Origin: JBGTBQ01 sp041749275
GTDB taxonomy: Bacteria; Acidobacteriota; Blastocatellia; Pyrinomonadales; Pyrinomonadaceae
Length of the DNA: 13,439 nt
Assembly: GCA_041749275.1 (NCBI GenBank)
Contig: JBGTBQ010000005.1
Location: 1-13,439 of the forward strand
Direction of reading: 5' to 3'
Below, one piece after another: positions 1-7,079 of the stretch. A program made the translations under genes and the position numbers. How positions within the stretch are numbered: position 1 is the stretch's first letter; every line of letters begins with the position of its first letter. Under the pieces are notes generated by a model. That model had not been told where the DNA came from, searched no databases, and saw nothing but the letters and a program-made list of their open reading frames with translations.

Positions 1-161
1 TCTCTCCTCCCATATAGAGGAAAAGGTAGGGCTAAAAAAGTAAGGCTCGGTCTTTGAAATTAGAGGGGCGACTCGGTGGACTAGGAAGCGACAAAACTTT
101 CCTGACAAGGAGTCACTCCGATGGACAACTTACGCTGTCCATGCGCCTCGTTTGACCAGCA
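1..161. other. Window-edge stretch with no recognisable gene
   Basis: This is the sequence just beyond the stop codon of the truncated IS630-type frame. I translated the minus strand in all three frames and found no clear continuation of the DDE part of an IS630 transposase, so the rest of the element is either deleted or badly decayed. The only structure I see is a short inverted repeat at 121-142, with arms ATGGACA and TGTCCAT around an 8-nt loop. No tRNA or other RNA gene is visible. Confidence 0.4.
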
Positions 162-602
162 TTACTTTTGTAGCACTACCCGTTTTTTTAACACTTGTCT
201 GACTGTCTCGCGGGCAATCGAGTCGGCATATTTCAATTCCACTACCTTGTCCGCCAACAATTGCAGCGTCCAGCGGGCATATCCATCTGGGGCGGGCGTG
301 CACGCGACGGCAATCACGTGGGCTTGCTCCTTGCTCGATAGTTTCCGCCGCTGTCCGGGTCGAGGACGTTCCTTGAGACACTCCAACCCTTCTTCGACAA
401 AGCGTCGGCGTGTCCGCTCAACCGTCGCGAGGCCGGTCTGGAGAGCAACTCCAATCTGCTCATCGGTGAGACCCTCCGCCGCGTGCAAGAGGATGCGGGC
501 GCGGGTCACTTTGCGGGCGGAGGGTTTGCCGCGCGTAATGAGTTGGCGCAACATCTCGCGTTCCTCCGCCGATAAATCAACAATGTATTTTTTCTTGGGC
601 AA
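162..602 (-). pseudogene. IS630-family transposase, N-terminal part only (truncated)
   Basis: This 146-residue frame is the N-terminal DNA-binding half of an IS630-type transposase. Residues about 10-60 read as a helix-turn-helix (EEREMLRQLI, then LTDEQIGVALQTGLATVERT). Next comes the basic linker ECLKERPRPGQRRKLS and the second wing ending ARETVRQVLKK. In the family this is followed by an LKPW...WCIP segment and the DDE catalytic domain, which are absent here. The frame stops just after a run of seven A residues (plus-strand T run 183-189). IS630 elements often use ribosomal slippage, so a -1 shift there was considered, but that frame also ends after about 14 more residues. I infer a dead 3'-truncated copy. 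The element's outer end should lie between 603 and about 655, just past the stop of the neighbouring 74-residue gene. Confidence is high for the family and moderate for the exact extent. Confidence 0.8.
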
Positions 603-655
603 GTCTGGTCAGTCTCCATTCGTTAAGGTTGACCCGACTATACCCTGCCAAAGAG

Positions 656-880
656 CTAACCATCAAAACCAGATGGTCTGACTAGTAGTACGTAACGAGT
701 ATTCCGTTCGATGACCATGATTCGAGCGGTCTCAGGAGAAAATTTTTTTTCAACATAGTCCCGCGCCTCTTCGACCGTGTCATATGCTTTCCGCTCATCT
801 TTCCAGGCTTGGGTCCTATCATCAAATACTTGAATCTTATAATAAGGGAATACTTTACGCCTGTTACGTGGGTTACGCAT
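656..880 (-). CDS. Small hypothetical protein, 74 aa, last gene of the methyltransferase/TPR operon
   Basis: I do not recognise this 74-residue protein. It is basic at the N terminus (MRNPRNRRK). It then has an alternating strand-like segment (YYKIQVFDD), an acidic/basic helix (TVEEARDYVEKKF) and a further strand (ARIMVIERNTRYVLL). That pattern suggests a small, soluble alpha/beta fold with no signal peptide or membrane segment. Its ATG lies only 5 nt after the stop of the large TPR protein, so translational coupling in the same operon is likely. No strong Shine-Dalgarno sequence precedes it. The gene ends about 50 nt before the IS630-type remnant, so the last few residues (LVRPSGFDG) could have been altered by the insertion. 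It may be a small partner of the membrane TPR protein. That is inference from position only. Confidence 0.6.
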   Translation of the reverse strand: MRNPRNRRKVFPYYKIQVFDDRTQAWKDERKAYDTVEEARDYVEKKFSPETARIMVIERNTRYVLLVRPSGFDG

Positions 881-885
881 AAGGG

Positions 886-3261
886 CTATGCCGTAGGCTT
901 TTCAGGCCGCTTAGTGTCTGAATCGGCAGAGCCGGCGTCCGCGTCGGGGGAAGGTTCAATCGGCTCTACGGGAAACTTTGCCAACTCCAAAGAGTATTTG
1001 CTGTAGAGGTTTCTGAAACTACTAATGGTCGGCGTCTTTTCTTTCGCAAAGGCCCGCAAAATCTTTACCACCTCGTCAATTCTTCCTTGCTGCTCCCACG
1101 ACTCGGCCAAGCGGTAATCGGCGTATTCGTAATGCGGGTTCACCTCCTTGGCGCGGTACAAGTAGGCGCGCACCTTGTCGTAGCTGTAGTTGTTATCATC
1201 GCGGCACAGCCCCAGTAGCGCAGTCGCCAAATTGGTGAGCGTCTCCACGCCGGGCGGCAGGATCATCTCGCATTCTTGGAAATATTCATACGCACGCTTG
1301 AGGTAGTCCAAGCGTAGTCCCGGCTCGTTAGCGCCTTCGACATGCGGGGGGACTAGATAGTTGCAGGCGTAGTTCAGGTAGACATTGCCACGGGCATTCT
1401 CAATCGCCCATTTCAACTCCTGCCTGCTGATATCATCCCATTTTTCTCCGGTGGCGCGCTTGAGCACCTTTTCCAATTGTTCCGTGACGGCAAGTACTTC
1501 GGAAACAAATTGGTCTACCGTTGCTTTGGCTGCCGCCTTGACCTCAAGGGGCGTGTCATGGTCACCCCCTTTGGGAGCAGAATACTTCCAGAAGATAGGT
1601 TTGTGCGCGACGACATTCGCTTGGGTGGCGACAGCCAGCGCTTTTATCGGAGAGCCGGCCAAAGCAGTCAAACTATCCTCTAAAGCTTGACCGTCTTTGC
1701 TGTACCAGTCCTTAGCGATCCCGGTGAGACTGTCGAGTATCTCGATAGACTTCTCAAACGCTTGAGGGCGGTAGCTGCGGAACAGCGAGACCGCCTCGTT
1801 ATACTTGGCCTTTTCGACGAGGTCTGATTCAGATGAATTATCTTTTAGATACTGGAAACGTTTGATAGCTTCGTCGTGTTGCTCAAGTAGGTCGAGGGCG
1901 ATACCTTCATAAAGGTACGCCTTATAGAACGAAGGCTTTTCGATGCGGAGGCTACGGAAAACCTTGTACGCCACTTCGAGCTGCTTGGGGTCTTGTCCAG
2001 AGACGTATTGATCCAGCAGGATCATGCCTTCGCGTAGTTTGTTAGCCGCATCTGTTTCCGAGATAGAAGCTTCTTTGGTAAGTGAGTAGTACATCATATA
2101 GGTTACCGTGTCGGCCAGATCTTTAATCTTTGATTTACTGGCGGTGGCGCTAATGGTAGAGGTTGTATCATCGGGTTTGCGCCGGGTCAAGCTAACAGTA
2201 ATCTGCTCGTCGGCGGCGATGGCCGTGCCTTTAATCCACAGCAATTTTGCGTCGTTCCAACTACGCAGTGACTTAAAAGCTGTGGCAATTCCCCCCAGCG
2301 TGACCCCTCCTATTTGAACATTTAATGATTCGAGCGCCGGCAAGGCATCAACTTGGGCCGTGGGGAACTCAAGCATCAAGGGTTGAAACTTCATCCGCTC
2401 CAAGTGCAAGAGGTCGGCATACGCGGCGGGCTTCGTCTGGCCCATGCGCGCGAACGAGTCGAGCACCGCCTCCGCGACGCCCATCTGCGTTTTATCGTCA
2501 ACTCCCTGAAACACCCACCGCAGATATAGTCTGGACGGGTTGCGAACATATTCGAAATAGCTCTGGTAGAGGCTATTATCTTTTTTCCAATCTTGATGCG
2601 CCCGGTGCCAAGAATACCGCTTGAAGAAAGCACGCGCGCGGCGGTAGAGGAGCAGGGGGATGAATACCAGCAGAACCGCCAGCAGAATGTCCAGAACCCA
2701 ACCCCCAATGACAAATAGGCGTTGCGGGAGGATTTTGAGTAAGCCGCCCATCGAGGGCCTGTTTTCGGCTAGGATGTCCTTCGCTTTTTCGACCAGTTCC
2801 GCGTCGTTGGTTGCTTTTAAGACATCGAGGGCCGTCTCCGACGCGTCTTTGTTCTTCCCCTGTTCCGACAGACGCTTCGCTTCATCTAGTTGGGCCGCGA
2901 GTTGGTTCTTGGTCTTTTGCGCCGCCTCCGCCTCTTTTAGAATTTTAGACAGCTCCTCGACCGACTGTTGTACCTGAATGGTTATCGTCACCGTCTGCCA
3001 TAGCGACCTGGCCTGATCCCTAATCTGGTTGTCGTCGGGCGCGGTTGCGAGCGCCTCTAGGATAGACTTGCGGGCGTTGTCGTAGTCTTTACTCTCGTAA
3101 TGCCACTGCGCGTTTTCCAGATGAGCGCGGGCTTTGGCGCCGTCACCCGCCGCGGCGGAAGCGCTGGCGGCTCCGCCGAATAAAACGGCGGAACATACAC
3201 CGAGGCATATTACAAAGGTGACAATCAACCTACGCAATGCCACGCCCCTCCGTCGGTTCAT
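886..3261 (-). CDS. Exported, membrane-anchored TPR-repeat protein with a large C-terminal domain
   Basis: From the ATG at 3261 the product is about 791 residues. A signal peptide is clear: a basic start (MNRRRGVALRR), a hydrophobic core (LIVTFVICLGVCSAVLFGG) and an AASASA-type cleavage region near residue 37. A TPR-like pair follows (AHLENAQWHYESKDYDNARKSI), then a charged coiled-coil stretch (about 95-150). One strong transmembrane helix follows at about 182-206 and ends in the positive cluster YRRARAFFKR, consistent with an extracytoplasmic N-terminal part and a cytoplasmic C-terminal part. The long C-terminal part includes a strand-rich domain (VQIGGVTLGG, then ITVSLTRRK), TPRs at about 425-495 and again at about 650-750, and an acidic, disordered tail. 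A longer frame reaches 3315 but would overlap the methyltransferase by 86 nt. ATG 3261 (GGAA six nt upstream) or GTG 3243 both keep the signal peptide. The role is unknown, and a scaffold or sensor is plausible. Confidence 0.75.
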   Translation of the reverse strand: MNRRRGVALRRLIVTFVICLGVCSAVLFGGAASASAAAGDGAKARAHLENAQWHYESKDYDNARKSILEALATAPDDNQIRDQARSLWQTVTITIQVQQSVEELSKILKEAEAAQKTKNQLAAQLDEAKRLSEQGKNKDASETALDVLKATNDAELVEKAKDILAENRPSMGGLLKILPQRLFVIGGWVLDILLAVLLVFIPLLLYRRARAFFKRYSWHRAHQDWKKDNSLYQSYFEYVRNPSRLYLRWVFQGVDDKTQMGVAEAVLDSFARMGQTKPAAYADLLHLERMKFQPLMLEFPTAQVDALPALESLNVQIGGVTLGGIATAFKSLRSWNDAKLLWIKGTAIAADEQITVSLTRRKPDDTTSTISATASKSKIKDLADTVTYMMYYSLTKEASISETDAANKLREGMILLDQYVSGQDPKQLEVAYKVFRSLRIEKPSFYKAYLYEGIALDLLEQHDEAIKRFQYLKDNSSESDLVEKAKYNEAVSLFRSYRPQAFEKSIEILDSLTGIAKDWYSKDGQALEDSLTALAGSPIKALAVATQANVVAHKPIFWKYSAPKGGDHDTPLEVKAAAKATVDQFVSEVLAVTEQLEKVLKRATGEKWDDISRQELKWAIENARGNVYLNYACNYLVPPHVEGANEPGLRLDYLKRAYEYFQECEMILPPGVETLTNLATALLGLCRDDNNYSYDKVRAYLYRAKEVNPHYEYADYRLAESWEQQGRIDEVVKILRAFAKEKTPTISSFRNLYSKYSLELAKFPVEPIEPSPDADAGSADSDTKRPEKPTA

Positions 3262-5293
3262 ACATTTCCGACACCACTTCATCCACCTCCCGTCGGAGCC
3301 TCTCCGCCAAGTCATTATTCATCAAGGCGGGGCCTGACAGTTTACTTACCAGTGCTGTTAACCTCTTGCGAAGTTGATTCTCCCGCCTCGTCGGAGGGGA
3401 GAGGTTGAGTGCCGTGCGGTAACCCGGCCCGATGGCCGCGAGAGGTATCGGCATCTGTTGCAGCTCGCCGACGGTGATTTTCGGGAAGTCTGCCGTCGTG
3501 AATAACTGGGCCGCGTGCCGTCTAGCATAACGAGCGGCCATTATAGAATTCAAGATGCCTAGAAGGACAGAGAGATCGATGCTATGAGGTATGAGTGTCA
3601 ACACCCCGGCCAGCGGAATCAGACCGTCCTTGGAAGCCGCCGCCATCATTCTCCCGTCGCGACGGCAGAACTCGCGCAGGAAAATCCTCGGCGTGTGTCG
3701 GAACTCCGCGTGCTTGCCCACGTATGCGAGCCACTTACCGAACTTAATAAATTGCCGCGCTTCGTCTATTCGGAAGCTGTGTATGTCCCGCGCGCTGACG
3801 ACGGGGACGGCCCCCTCGGCCTTCTCCGATGTATTAAAGGGTCGCGTCCGCACGATTGCTGAAGTCTGCGGCGGACAGCCGTAATTCTTTCCATACACCT
3901 TGATGCCGGTATTGACGGTGACGAGTTGTCCGAGCTGCACGGTTTCGGCCTTAAACCCAAAACTTGCGCTCGTGGTGAGCAAAGAAGACCAAGGCTCTTG
4001 CCCCAGAAGTTGAAGCTCCGCGAAGGTGAGAGTGAACGAGTGGACTCGTCCGACCGGCTCAAGCCTCCTTTCGAGCGGATAGACCGTAACGCGGCACGAG
4101 CCGGAAGCCGTCGTCGTCCCTGTCTGGCCCGAGATCATAATGGCGCGGGTAGTCGCGTGGGCGAATGCCGCGGGGGGGAGAAGTATCATTTGGCGTAGCT
4201 TGGCTTCGCTGAGGAGAAAGCTGCGCAACGACGCCGAATAACGTGTGGCGATTACTTGGCTCGGTAGAATTAAAGAGAAGAACCCGCCCGGCCGTAATCT
4301 TCGCACGCAGAACTCGGTGAAAGCGACGTAAGTGTCAACGCGATTTTCGATAGTTGAGAACTTCTTTCGCAACTGCTGCTTCTTCGCCGCCTGCCGGACT
4401 TTGCCCCACGGAGGATTGTTGATGATGCCGTCGAAAGGGGGTGGCTCTATCTGATCGAAGTCCAGCAGTGAGTCCGTAGTTATCAGGTGCCGAGGTGACA
4501 GACGCTCGACTCCATATTCCGCCCCCAGTAGAGAAAAGACGAGAGCCACTGACCGTGTGGCTAAAGGGTTAGTATCTACGCCCCATAAACAATCGGCGCA
4601 TAACTTTTTTAGGATGGCTTGTCTCAAGTGTTGGGCCGTCTTACTTGCCGGCGGGTGTACGGAGTGCACTCGGCGCACGCAAAACATGGCAGCTTCCAGC
4701 AATAGCTGCCCGGATTCCATCGACGGGTCAAGGACGCGGAAATTGAGGGAGTCTTCCGCATATTGCTCCGCGTCTATCATCCGACGACAGACGAGCGGGA
4801 TGGGCTGTTGAAACAACCGACTCATTACGGAATCCGTGGCCAGCTTTGCGACGGCGGGAGAGTTCGGGTAGGTCGAAAATAGCTTTCGCGGCCTGCGGAG
4901 ATTCACTAATTGGGGAACTCTATGCTTGCCGCAACTGAGATGCATGAGCATCCCCAGAAGGCTGGCAACGCTTTGCAGCCAGTCATGGCCGTAGCTCTGC
5001 TTCACTTCAAGAGCCAGAGCGCGCAAAGCAAGCCGCTCTCGGGCCAAGTTCTTCCAACGTCCGCTGTCGGGTTCCAACTCGTCACCCGGAGATTCCACTA
5101 TTCCCCGGCAGACCATCTCGAACGAAGTCTGAATCAGAGCGGAGGGCGTATCTACTTCGTCAGTCTGTCCCTGAACAATAGCCTGATAAATATTTCTAAG
5201 CTCAAGGAACAAACCCGTCAGCTTGAAATCGGGCCAGCGCCGCTGTACATCGTGGTCTCGATATAAGAAAGGGGTGTGAGTTTCTGGTTTCAT
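3230..5293 (-). CDS. N6-adenine DNA methyltransferase, type IIG/Eco57I-like, lacking a nuclease domain
   Basis: This 687-residue protein has the layout of a class I adenine-N6 methyltransferase with a TaqI-like target-recognition C terminus. Residues about 1-180 are helical and unassigned. An SAM-binding motif I appears as VLDPSMESGQLLLEA, with the Asp at 189. The catalytic motif IV is INNPPW (NPPW 293-296). A Rossmann-type segment follows (RLRPGGFFSLILPSQVI). Near the C terminus, FPKITVGELQQMPIP and a final helix (LRREVDEVVSEMYEPT) match the end of type IIG specificity domains. Type IIG enzymes are normally 900 residues or more with an N-terminal PD-(D/E)XK nuclease. None is visible here, so this is probably a modification-only or defence-associated enzyme. 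Motif I is odd: the usual DPxxGSG reads DPSMESG. The stop lies inside the start region of the TPR gene, implying co-translation. The ATG at 5293 has only a weak ribosome binding site. Confidence 0.85.
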   Translation of the reverse strand: MKPETHTPFLYRDHDVQRRWPDFKLTGLFLELRNIYQAIVQGQTDEVDTPSALIQTSFEMVCRGIVESPGDELEPDSGRWKNLARERLALRALALEVKQSYGHDWLQSVASLLGMLMHLSCGKHRVPQLVNLRRPRKLFSTYPNSPAVAKLATDSVMSRLFQQPIPLVCRRMIDAEQYAEDSLNFRVLDPSMESGQLLLEAAMFCVRRVHSVHPPASKTAQHLRQAILKKLCADCLWGVDTNPLATRSVALVFSLLGAEYGVERLSPRHLITTDSLLDFDQIEPPPFDGIINNPPWGKVRQAAKKQQLRKKFSTIENRVDTYVAFTEFCVRRLRPGGFFSLILPSQVIATRYSASLRSFLLSEAKLRQMILLPPAAFAHATTRAIMISGQTGTTTASGSCRVTVYPLERRLEPVGRVHSFTLTFAELQLLGQEPWSSLLTTSASFGFKAETVQLGQLVTVNTGIKVYGKNYGCPPQTSAIVRTRPFNTSEKAEGAVPVVSARDIHSFRIDEARQFIKFGKWLAYVGKHAEFRHTPRIFLREFCRRDGRMMAAASKDGLIPLAGVLTLIPHSIDLSVLLGILNSIMAARYARRHAAQLFTTADFPKITVGELQQMPIPLAAIGPGYRTALNLSPPTRRENQLRKRLTALVSKLSGPALMNNDLAERLRREVDEVVSEMYEPTEGRGIA

Positions 5294-5352
5294 ATCCGCA
5301 CAGGGGAGGCGACTTTGAGAGGTACGGCTTTGAGTGTTCCCGACTTCGCTGA

Positions 5353-5369
5353 TCTTACTATCTGTAAGA
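5353..5369. repeat. Small inverted repeat in the asn-like/methyltransferase gap
   Basis: The 96-nt gap between the asparagine-synthetase-like gene and the methyltransferase gene contains a 6-bp inverted repeat (TCTTAC ... GTAAGA) around a 5-nt loop. No T-run follows it on the minus strand, so it is not a convincing terminator. It could be a weak pause site or operator half-sites, or chance. I see no other feature in this gap. Confidence 0.25.
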
Positions 5370-5389
5370 CAGAGCGGTGGAGCGCGGAT

Positions 5390-6796
5390 TTAGCTCAGTG
5401 CCTTTGCTCGGTCAACCAACCGGCGCAAAAGTAGGGGCCGCGAAAAAATCTCTTTGAGGCGTTTTCGATAAATAAAGGGTGAATCGCCATTTTGCGATCT
5501 GAAATATCGTTTGACGCCCATGGTTTCAAAGGCGATCAGCTTAGGGTTGTACGCGAGGTCGCCGATCACGGGTTCATACGCTTGGCGTAAAGCGAACTTC
5601 ATCTGACGCTTTGGCCCGACGAGCAGTTTGTCCACATTGAGCGTCGCTGCATAGTCCATCAGTTTTGACGATAAGAACGGGTTACGCACCTCGATGGCGT
5701 TCAGCATATACGTTTTGTTCGCGGCACGCAGGTCAAGCGTGTGATGCTTCCTAATAAAGTGTTGCTGTAAAAAATTACGTTTCTCTTTCGTATAAAAACG
5801 CAGCAGATGTTGATACCCGACGAACATCTCATCCGCCCCGCTCCCCGAGAACACGACACGAACATTATTGGCGCGCAACGCATTCGAGAGCGCGATATGG
5901 CAGCAGAACTCTTCGACTACCGAGCGATTGCTTACCTCCGTGACCGCAATCGCGCAGTCCGTGTCGAGTTCGCTCGCGACAATGGTGGTGTGGCGCAGGC
6001 CGAGTCGCTGACACGTGCGCTGTGCCGTCAAAAAATCAATGCAGTCGTGCGTAATCCCCACCGTGTAGGCTTCTTTTAACCCGATCCGGGACAACTCGTA
6101 TGCGATGATGGTCGAGTCAAGGCCGCCGCTCAATAAGAGTGCGCTCCGCTGCAAATCTATTGTCGTATAGTGCTGTCGCACGCTCTCGCGGACAAGGTGT
6201 CGTAGATACTCTGCGTCAAAATCTAGGGCGTTGTTGGTGAATGACCAGTCGTGATACGTGGCGGAAAAGAGCGTGTCGTCCCTGAATTCATATATCACTC
6301 CGGGCTGCGCTGCTTTAACTTCTTTCAGCGGCGCGCCTATGGCGACAAGTTGCTTGATTTCAGATGCGACGCTCAGTTGATGGCCGGAATGCCAGAAGTA
6401 TAGCGGGACTTCGCCGAATACGTCCGACGCGAAGTAGATTGCGCGCTCGTCTTTGAAAACGAGCGCAAACATACCATTCAAGGAGCGTAGGGTTTCCGCC
6501 ACATTGTCAGAGTTACAAAGAGCATTGAATAAATAGCGGGTATCACTCGTCTCACCTTCGTGTTGCCAAAGCTCGCCGGCAAAGATAAGTACGTGCGGAC
6601 CTTCCACTAAGGGTTGATGAACCGGCTCAGTGCCCTGAACAGGCATCAGCGCGTGCACAAACAATAACTTGTCCTCTTGATACAAATCAGGAGGAAATAT
6701 TCCTCTATGCTTGATCAAACTAATTACTATTTGGATAAATTCACCAAGACCTGATGTTGTACATGCAGGTAAGGTTGTAAAGAAAAGCCCACACAT
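5390..6796 (-). CDS. Divergent asparagine-synthetase (AsnB)-like glutamine amidotransferase/ATP-pyrophosphatase
   Basis: The 468-residue product has the two AsnB domains. It starts MCGLF, giving the N-terminal Cys nucleophile of class II (Ntn) amidotransferases, with IKHRG at about residue 28, DTRYLF and GEVPLYF further on. The ATP-pyrophosphatase (AANH) domain begins near residue 190, has the PP-loop SGGLDS at 223-228 and ends with VRNPFLSSKLMDYA, which matches the GVEARVPFLD region of AsnB. It is shorter than usual AsnB (about 550-650). Several active-site residues differ. The family NGE motif reads AGE (73-75), the glutamine-binding Arg in the RLSI segment is missing, and SGEGSDE reads SGSGADE (Ser319 in place of the catalytic Glu). 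AsnB relatives include beta-lactam synthetases and lasso-peptide cyclases, so the substrate may not be aspartate. The start has an AAGGTG ribosome binding site 10 nt upstream. It is the first gene of the minus-strand block. Confidence is high for the family and low for the reaction. Confidence 0.85.
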   Translation of the reverse strand: MCGLFFTTLPACTTSGLGEFIQIVISLIKHRGIFPPDLYQEDKLLFVHALMPVQGTEPVHQPLVEGPHVLIFAGELWQHEGETSDTRYLFNALCNSDNVAETLRSLNGMFALVFKDERAIYFASDVFGEVPLYFWHSGHQLSVASEIKQLVAIGAPLKEVKAAQPGVIYEFRDDTLFSATYHDWSFTNNALDFDAEYLRHLVRESVRQHYTTIDLQRSALLLSGGLDSTIIAYELSRIGLKEAYTVGITHDCIDFLTAQRTCQRLGLRHTTIVASELDTDCAIAVTEVSNRSVVEEFCCHIALSNALRANNVRVVFSGSGADEMFVGYQHLLRFYTKEKRNFLQQHFIRKHHTLDLRAANKTYMLNAIEVRNPFLSSKLMDYAATLNVDKLLVGPKRQMKFALRQAYEPVIGDLAYNPKLIAFETMGVKRYFRSQNGDSPFIYRKRLKEIFSRPLLLRRLVDRAKALS

Positions 6797-6831
6797 ACAA
6801 CTGCAACACCTTGTTAGAAATTAACTGTAGT

Positions 6832-6854
6832 ATCAAACTTTCAGAAAGTTTGAT
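6832..6854. promoter_or_regulatory. Perfect 23-bp palindrome upstream of the asn-like gene (candidate operator)
   Basis: Two 11-bp arms (ATCAAACTTTC and its exact complement) surround a single central A. The site ends 36 bp before the asn-like start codon, where a dyad operator for a dimeric regulator or a leader hairpin would be expected. No regulator gene is adjacent. The 258-nt stretch 6797-7054 holds no convincing gene. I see only this palindrome, the one at 6893-6910, and no clear -35/-10 pair. Confidence 0.5.
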
Positions 6855-6892
6855 TGAACCTGATGGGCTACTGCCACCGAGTCTGAGAACCG

Positions 6893-6910
6893 GCATTTTG
6901 TCCAAAATGC
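6893..6910. promoter_or_regulatory. Second palindrome in the asn-like leader
   Basis: Arms GCATTTTG and CAAAATGC (8 bp, perfect) flank a 2-nt centre. The site is 38 bp further upstream of the 23-bp palindrome and has a different sequence, so the two are not copies of one operator. It might be a binding site or the edge of a decayed element. The evidence is symmetry only. Confidence 0.35.
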
Positions 6911-7054
6911 GCGAGGAGGTACTCTCGCAGATTTATCCTTTGGCAATACAGCCGAATTGCACTAACCACTGTCGTAAGGTGGACGCCAATGTCAAGACAG
7001 CGAAAACGCCGGTTGAAGGTGGTTTTCACTCCTCTTCGATTAGTTGTCAATTCT

Positions 7055-7079
7055 GGTCTATGGCGCTACGCCATAGACC
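7055..7079. repeat. Perfect 11-bp hairpin spanning the relic transposase stop codon
   Basis: GGTCTATGGCG and its exact complement surround the 3-nt loop CTA. The minus-strand stop codon of the chimeric transposase lies within the outer arm, so the last codons form half of the hairpin. No T-run follows on the minus strand, so it is not a typical intrinsic terminator. A subterminal IS structure that limits readthrough is more likely. Confidence 0.65.

Noticed and set aside
5384..5399. GCGGATTTAGCTCAGT, identical to the 5' start of many tRNA-Phe genes, at the end of the asn-like gene
   Set aside because: The following bases cannot form a D-arm, anticodon arm or T-arm, and no GGTTCGA box follows. 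It also overlaps the stop codon of a well-supported gene. Treated as chance.
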